This document shows, piece by piece, positions 33,999-38,141 of a DNA stretch of 38,141 bases. The notes under the pieces are model-generated. The model did not search any database. It saw nothing but the letters and a program-made list of their open reading frames with translations, and was not told the origin of the DNA. Origin of the DNA: DASUTB01 sp036374835 (GTDB lineage Bacteria; Actinomycetota; Actinomycetes; Jiangellales; Jiangellaceae). Both the position numbers and the translations under genes were made by a program. Position 1 is the first letter of the stretch. Each line of letters opens with the position of its first letter. The stretch lies in contig DASUTB010000071.1 in the NCBI GenBank assembly GCA_036374835.1, forward strand, positions 1 to 38,141, given 5' to 3'.

Positions 33999-34730
33999 TC
34001 AGCTCTCGGTCGGCAGGCCGGCGGTCATCGCGGCGAGTCGTGCGTTGCTGCGGAAGATGTCGTCGCGTGCGTCCGGCGTCAACCACTCGAGATGCCCGTG
34101 CGCTTCGAGGCTGGCGAACCCGTGCAGCGCCGCCCAGCAATGCAGCATCGCCTGGAATGTCTCGGGCGAAATCGGAGGCTCGTCGGGATGTCTGTCCCGC
34201 TCCACCTCGCAGCAAAGCCGGACCGGCTCGGGTACCTCACCGAGGAGTGGACGACCGAGCACACCGCGCTCCGCAGCGTCGAAGAACAGCGCTTTGAGCT
34301 GCCGCATCGCCCGCCTCGCCGCCTCGGTCGTCGGACCTTCCTCGGGTGCGGCGTATCCCGGAACCGGCATGCCGAGGATTAGCGCGAAACGTACCGGCTC
34401 CCGGCTGGCCCATGAGCGGTACGCCTCAGATACCGCGTAGAACCGTCCCCAGATGTCATCGGGCGGGACGGCGTCCCGCGCCCGTGCCACCTGGTCGCCG
34501 AGCTCGTCATACGCGTCGACGATCAGCGCGGTCAGCAGTTCGTCGCGGTCGGCGAAATAGCGGTACAGGGCCGGCGCGGTCATCCCCATCTCTCGGGCGA
34601 TCTCAGAGAACCGCAGGTCGGTCGTGCCCTGATCCCGCATCAACTGCGTGGCCACCTGCTTGATCTCCTCGATGGTGGCGGCCCTCGCTCGTTCCCGCCG
34701 GGACAACGGCGGCGCCTGATCGGTAGTCAC
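33999..34730 (-). CDS. TetR/AcrR family transcriptional regulator
   Basis: A 243-residue repressor. The helix-turn-helix lies in ATIEEIKQVATQLMRDQGTT and LRFSEIAREMGMTAPALYRY (about residues 18-60), and the C-terminal region, with FALILGMPVPGY and MLHCWAALHGFASLEAHGHL, is of the TetR_C_33 (WHG) type. GTG 34730 is preceded by GAGGAGG at eight bases; the longer start 34757 is less well supported. It is divergent from the MMPL gene, and the two promoters share overlapping -35 elements, so it very likely controls that gene and itself. The inducer may be a lipid or drug, which is a guess from the MMPL partner. Confidence 0.88.
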   Translation of the reverse strand: MTTDQAPPLSRRERARAATIEEIKQVATQLMRDQGTTDLRFSEIAREMGMTAPALYRYFADRDELLTALIVDAYDELGDQVARARDAVPPDDIWGRFYAVSEAYRSWASREPVRFALILGMPVPGYAAPEEGPTTEAARRAMRQLKALFFDAAERGVLGRPLLGEVPEPVRLCCEVERDRHPDEPPISPETFQAMLHCWAALHGFASLEAHGHLEWLTPDARDDIFRSNARLAAMTAGLPTES

Positions 34731-34769
34731 GCCTGCAGCCTCCTCGCCGGTGAGCATCGGGGTGAAACA

Positions 34770-34818
34770 TCATTACTTGCGCAATGACCCTTGACAAGCC
34801 TACCGCCCCTGTTATTGA
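34770..34818. promoter_or_regulatory. Overlapping divergent promoters for the tetR and MMPL genes
   Basis: Plus strand: TTGACA at 34791-34796, 16-base spacer, TATTGA at 34813-34818. Minus strand: TTGTCA at 34797-34792, 16-base spacer, TAATGA at 34775-34770. The two -35 boxes overlap on the same eight bases, so polymerases cannot occupy both at once. Both are vegetative sigma-70-like; the predicted start for the MMPL gene lies near 34825, which supports its ATG at 34888. Confidence 0.6.
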
Positions 34819-34836
34819 GTTATGAAGCATAACGCA
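34816..34836. promoter_or_regulatory. Probable TetR operator at the MMPL transcription start
   Basis: An inverted repeat GTTATG-aag-CATAAC at 34819-34833, extended by TG and CA on the flanks with one mismatched pair. It overlaps the predicted transcription start and the downstream edge of the -10 box of the MMPL promoter, the expected place for a repressor to block transcription. The divergent TetR regulator (33999-34730) is the likely binder. Confidence 0.55.
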
Positions 34837-34887
34837 AATGACGTAGCATCACTATTGTCACGACTCGTAGCTGGGGGACAATCACTC

Positions 34888-37107
34888 ATGAGATCGATGC
34901 AAGTCCGGCCCGGGCCGCTCGGCCGCCTCGGCGGCTTCGCATTCCGCAACAGAGGAAAGGTCGTCATCGCCTGGATCGTGGCCATCGCGGTCGCGGCCGG
35001 GCTGTCCGCGACGCTGTCCGGGGAGTTCAACGCGGACTACTCCGCTCCCGGTTCGGACTCGCAACAAGCGCAGGAACTCATCGAAGAGCGCTTCCCCGCC
35101 GAGTCCGGGGATCGGATCACCGTTGCGATGCATGCCGAGGCCGGTGCCGACGATCCCGCGGTTCAGAACGACGTCACCGAACTGCTCGGCGAGCTTGGCG
35201 CGCTACCGCACGTCGTATCCGTCACCGACCCGTACAACACACCCGGAGGACTCGCTCCGGACGGCCAGACGCTTCGGGCGGAGATCGTTCTGGACGTCGC
35301 CAACCCGGTGGACATACCGATCGAAGACACCGAGCACATGCTCGCGGTCGCCGATGCGGCGGACCATGACGGGTTCGATGTGGCACTCGGCGGGTTCGCC
35401 GTCCAACTCGCCGAGGAGGGTGAGGTCGGCTCCGAGACGATCGCGTTCGTCGCGGCCGGGCTCATCCTGCTGCTGACCTTCGGCTCAGTCGTCGCAGCCG
35501 GGCTGCCGATGGCCGTCGCGCTGAGCGGGCTCGGCGTCAGCGCCATGCTCACCGGTGTTTTCGCCGCCGTCATCGACGTCCCGGATTGGACGACGGCCCT
35601 CGCCACCATGCTCGGCATCGCACTCGGGATCGACTACACACTCCTGATGGTCACCCGCTTCCGGGAGTGGCGGGCCGCCGGACTCGACCCAGAGCGTGCC
35701 ACCGTCGCCACGCTGGATACGGCCGGGCGCGCCGTCATGGTCGCCGGCACGACGGTCGTGGTCAGCATGCTCGGACTCTTCGCGATGGGCCTGTCGTTCA
35801 TGCGCGGCGCCGCCGCGGTGACGATCATGGCGGTTCTCGTCGTCATGGCCGCCGCCATTACATTGTTCCCCGCGCTGCTCGGCTACCTCGGCGCCCGTGT
35901 CGACCGGCTGCGCCTTCCGCTCGGCCGGCGCCGGCCGCTGCAACTCGAGGATGGCGGGCACGTGCGGCCCGCACGTGGCTGGCTCTGGTGGGGCAGCCTC
36001 GTCGATCGGCACAGCATCATCGCAACGGTGGTAGGAGTCGCCGCCTTGCTGGCCCTCGCGAGCCCGTTCCTGGATGCCAGGTTCGGCTTCCCGGACGCCG
36101 GCAACAACGTCGAGGAGAGGTCGTCGCGGCAGGCCTACGACATGATCACCGAAGGCTTCGGACCGGGGGTGAACGGCCCGCTCGTCCTGGCCGCCGACGT
36201 GTCCGGAGCGTCGGACCCGGCCGTCGTCGAGCGACTCGCCGAAGCGGTCGGTGACACCGACGGCGTTGCGACGGTACTACCGCCGCAGCTCAACGAGGCC
36301 GGCGACGCCGCCCGGCTCACCGTGATCCCGGCGACCGGACCACAGGACGCTGGCACCGAGGACCTCGTCCATTCCTTGCGCGACGACGTCATCCCGGCGG
36401 TCACCGATGGCACCGGGACCGAGGTGCACGTCGGCGGTGTCCCGGCGTTCCAGATCGACAGCAACGCCAACACCGCAGAGCGGCTGCCGTACCTGATCGG
36501 CGGCGTCGTCGGGCTCTCCATGTTGTTGCTACTGCTGTCCTTCCGCAGCATCGTGATCCCGGTCACCGCCGCGGTGATGAACCTGCTGTCCGTCGCGGCG
36601 GCCTACGGCGTGATGGCCCTCGCACTCGAGGGCGGCTGGTTCGGCCGGTTGTTCGGCATCGACACCGCGACCCCGATGCCCGCGTTCATCCCCGTTCTGG
36701 TGTTCGCGGTGCTGTTCGGACTGTCGATGGACTACGAGGTGTTCCTCATCAGCCGGATGCGCGAGTCGTGGATGCGCAGGCGCGACAACAACCGCGCGAT
36801 CATCGACGGCCTGGCCGGAACCGGACGCGTCATCACCGCCGCGGCCGCGATCATGATCGTCGTGTTCGCTGCGTTCGTGCCGAGCGACGACGTGTTCATC
36901 AAGGTCATCGGCATCGGAATGGCCGCCGCCATCTTGATCGACGCGACGGTGGTGCGCATGCTGCTCGTGCCGGCGGCCATGCACTGGCTCGGCCGGAGCA
37001 ACTGGTGGCTTCCGAAGTCGTGGGAGCGGCGCCTGCCGCAGCTCTACGTCGAGGGCCGCCCGGAGGTGCACATCCCGGGACGGGATCGCGAGCCCGCGCT
37101 CACCTGA
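34888..37107 (+). CDS. MMPL family RND transporter
   Basis: A 739-residue membrane transporter of the MmpL class with two six-helix halves, each with a periplasmic domain (about 45-175 and 400-545). The proton-relay Asp-Tyr pairs are present: GIDYTLLMVTRF (Asp249-Tyr250) and SMDYEVFLISRM (Asp615-Tyr616), matching those of MmpL3. Such proteins export lipids, siderophores or drugs using the proton gradient; the substrate is not identifiable. ATG 34888 follows GGGGGA at nine bases; the upstream ATG 34822 lies on the predicted transcription start and is rejected. Regulation by the divergent TetR is likely. It is followed by a strong hairpin and then secD. Confidence 0.93.
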   Translation: MRSMQVRPGPLGRLGGFAFRNRGKVVIAWIVAIAVAAGLSATLSGEFNADYSAPGSDSQQAQELIEERFPAESGDRITVAMHAEAGADDPAVQNDVTELLGELGALPHVVSVTDPYNTPGGLAPDGQTLRAEIVLDVANPVDIPIEDTEHMLAVADAADHDGFDVALGGFAVQLAEEGEVGSETIAFVAAGLILLLTFGSVVAAGLPMAVALSGLGVSAMLTGVFAAVIDVPDWTTALATMLGIALGIDYTLLMVTRFREWRAAGLDPERATVATLDTAGRAVMVAGTTVVVSMLGLFAMGLSFMRGAAAVTIMAVLVVMAAAITLFPALLGYLGARVDRLRLPLGRRRPLQLEDGGHVRPARGWLWWGSLVDRHSIIATVVGVAALLALASPFLDARFGFPDAGNNVEERSSRQAYDMITEGFGPGVNGPLVLAADVSGASDPAVVERLAEAVGDTDGVATVLPPQLNEAGDAARLTVIPATGPQDAGTEDLVHSLRDDVIPAVTDGTGTEVHVGGVPAFQIDSNANTAERLPYLIGGVVGLSMLLLLLSFRSIVIPVTAAVMNLLSVAAAYGVMALALEGGWFGRLFGIDTATPMPAFIPVLVFAVLFGLSMDYEVFLISRMRESWMRRRDNNRAIIDGLAGTGRVITAAAAIMIVVFAAFVPSDDVFIKVIGIGMAAAILIDATVVRMLLVPAAMHWLGRSNWWLPKSWERRLPQLYVEGRPEVHIPGRDREPALT

Positions 37108-37140
37108 GGCCCACGGTACGGCTCGCACGTCGCGCGCCTC

Positions 37141-37230
37141 CGCGCACCTCGCGTGATCCAGGCACCACTCGAAACCTGGCTTGTCCCGTTATGCCGGGTT
37201 CAAGGGTGCACAGATCACGCGAGGTGCGCG
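37141..37230. terminator. 90 bp imperfect inverted repeat between MMPL and secD
   Basis: Perfect 18-base arms at 37141-37158 and 37213-37230 (GATCACGCGAGGTGCGCG on the right) continue inward with shorter paired blocks (GGCACC/TGCACC, CGAAACCTGGC facing GCCGGGTTCAAG), so the whole 90 bases fold as one long stem. It starts 33 bases after the MMPL stop, fit for a terminator without a U-run. It is unrelated in sequence to the 76 bp repeat family. The rest of the 275-base gap shows no gene. Confidence 0.6.
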
Positions 37231-37382
37231 GTATCGCGCTCGGTCGGCGGCGTGGACGCACAGGCTCAGCACCGCTGGTGTGATCGGCTTGGTCGGACGG
37301 TTAAGCGACGGCGTATGGTATGTGGGTCTTCGGCGCAGATCGCCGGGGCCGGCAATGACGTCGTGGATCTGGAAGGGCATCT

Positions 37383-38141
37383 GTGAATCGCTCCGCCATC
37401 GTGCGCGCCCTGCTCGCGCTCGCCGTCCTCGCGATCTCCGGGTTCTATGTGCTGACCTCGTCGCCGACGCTCGGACTGGATCTTCGCGGCGGCGCGCAGA
37501 TCGTCCTGGAGACCCGCGACACCGAGACCGTGGAAGCCGACGCCGAAGCCACCGACCGCACGATCGAAGTGCTGCGCCGACGGGTCGACGCTCTGGGCGT
37601 ATCCGAACCGTCGCTCACCCGTTCCGGCGACAACCGCATCATCGTCGAGCTGCCCGGCGTCGACGATCCGGAGGAGGCCGCCGACGCACTCGGCCGGACC
37701 GCCCAGCTCAGCTTCCACCCGGTGCTCGGAACGGCCGGTCCGGACGCCGAGCCCGGTGAGCAGGACGGCGGCGAACTCGTCCTTCCCGACGAATCCGGCC
37801 AATCGCTCCGGCTTGGCCCGACCGCGGTCAGCGGGGACCAGGTGAGCGATGCCAACGCGGTGCTCGACACCGTGTCCGGGCGCGGCTGGGTCGTCGAGGT
37901 GGAGTTCACCGGCGACGGCCCGGACGCGTGGCAGCAGCTGACCGCCGAGGCGGCGTGTTACCAGTTCAACGATCCGCAGCGGCGGGTCGCGATCGTGCTC
38001 GACGACGAGATCATCTCGTCTCCGGAGATGAACGCCAACATCCCGTGCGACGTCGGCATCACCCAAGGCGCCACCCAGATCACCGGCAACTTCGAGGCCG
38101 AGGAGGCACAGGAGCTCGCGGCCCTCATCCAGGGCGGTGCG
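37383..38141 (+). CDS. secD: Protein translocase subunit SecD or SecDF fusion, 3' end missing
   Basis: The frame runs from GTG 37383 to the window end, 253 residues without a stop. It opens with one membrane segment (IVRALLALAVLAISGFYVL), then the SecD hallmark LGLDLRGGAQIVLE (33-43 region) and the P1 periplasmic domain LRRRVDALGVSEPSLTRSGD, RIIVELPGVDDPEEA. VAIVLDDEIISSPEMNANI and FEAEEAQELAALIQGGA precede the remaining membrane part, which is outside. SecD uses the proton gradient to pull exported proteins through SecYEG. GGAAGGG lies five bases before the GTG. No yajC or ruvB is upstream, the usual neighbours of secD, so this may be the fused SecDF copy that many actinobacteria have in addition. 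Confidence 0.92.
   Translation, partial: MNRSAIVRALLALAVLAISGFYVLTSSPTLGLDLRGGAQIVLETRDTETVEADAEATDRTIEVLRRRVDALGVSEPSLTRSGDNRIIVELPGVDDPEEAADALGRTAQLSFHPVLGTAGPDAEPGEQDGGELVLPDESGQSLRLGPTAVSGDQVSDANAVLDTVSGRGWVVEVEFTGDGPDAWQQLTAEAACYQFNDPQRRVAIVLDDEIISSPEMNANIPCDVGITQGATQITGNFEAEEAQELAALIQGGA

Noticed and set aside
32988..34382. A 464-codon plus-strand open frame across the MFS and TetR genes
   Set aside because: Antisense shadow of two well-supported genes; composition rich in Arg, Pro and Gln with no recognisable fold.
37196..37203. GGGTTCAA, resembling the T-loop of a tRNA
   Set aside because: No acceptor, D or anticodon stems can be built around it; it is part of the 90 bp inverted repeat.

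Overview
This 38 kb window comes from a high-GC actinobacterial chromosome. The signs are heavy use of GTG and TTG starts, a mycothiol-dependent maleylpyruvate isomerase-type protein, DUF3180 and DUF2520 proteins, a GGGAAC-N18-GTT promoter of the SigR/SigH class, and a dacB-metalloprotease-tilS-hpt-ftsH-folE-folP-folB-folK-DUF3180 order that I recall from Streptomyces and relatives. The exact genus cannot be read from the sequence. Both ends cut a gene: an ABC permease on the left, secD or secDF on the right. No rRNA, tRNA, CRISPR array, prophage or intact insertion sequence was seen, and no gene-free stretch exceeds 300 bases.

Layout. 1-2467 (+): a three-gene exporter (two permeases and an ATPase). 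2614-4287 (+): a PIG-L/LmbE deacetylase and an isocitrate lyase/PEP mutase family enzyme. 4454-8009 (-): VOC protein, two small membrane proteins, DUF2520 protein and an adenosine-deaminase-like hydrolase in one probable transcript, divergent from a TetR regulator with a perfect 20 bp operator-like palindrome between. 8935-15447: DUF885 metallopeptidase, MidA-like methyltransferase, panD, two bacterial PH-domain membrane proteins and a solitary NuoD paralogue. 15542-19281: a glycine betaine/choline-type ABC importer. 19409-25977 (-): coiled-coil membrane protein, DUF3180, folK, folB, folP, folE, ftsH and hpt. 26102-31624: phosphotransferase (+), tilS, DUF2342 metalloprotease and dacB (-), MDMPI protein (+). 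31732-38141: ppa, SRPBCC protein, MFS transporter, a TetR/MMPL divergon, then secD.

How the genes work together. folE, folP, folB and folK supply four steps of tetrahydropterin/folate synthesis and share a transcription unit with ftsH. tilS and hpt are the usual companions of ftsH. The betaine importer is complete (ATPase, two permeases, lipoprotein). The MidA-like methyltransferase and the NuoD paralogue may be an enzyme-substrate pair, by analogy with NDUFAF7 and NDUFS2.

The most notable unexplained structure is a family of intergenic repeats that align without gaps over 76 bp at six loci (8844, 15466, 19281, 22484, 26001, 28131). In all but one, the conserved RGAATGAYCAYGTT end lies within a few bases of a stop codon. 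In two genes the repeat itself supplies the last Glu codon and the TGA stop.
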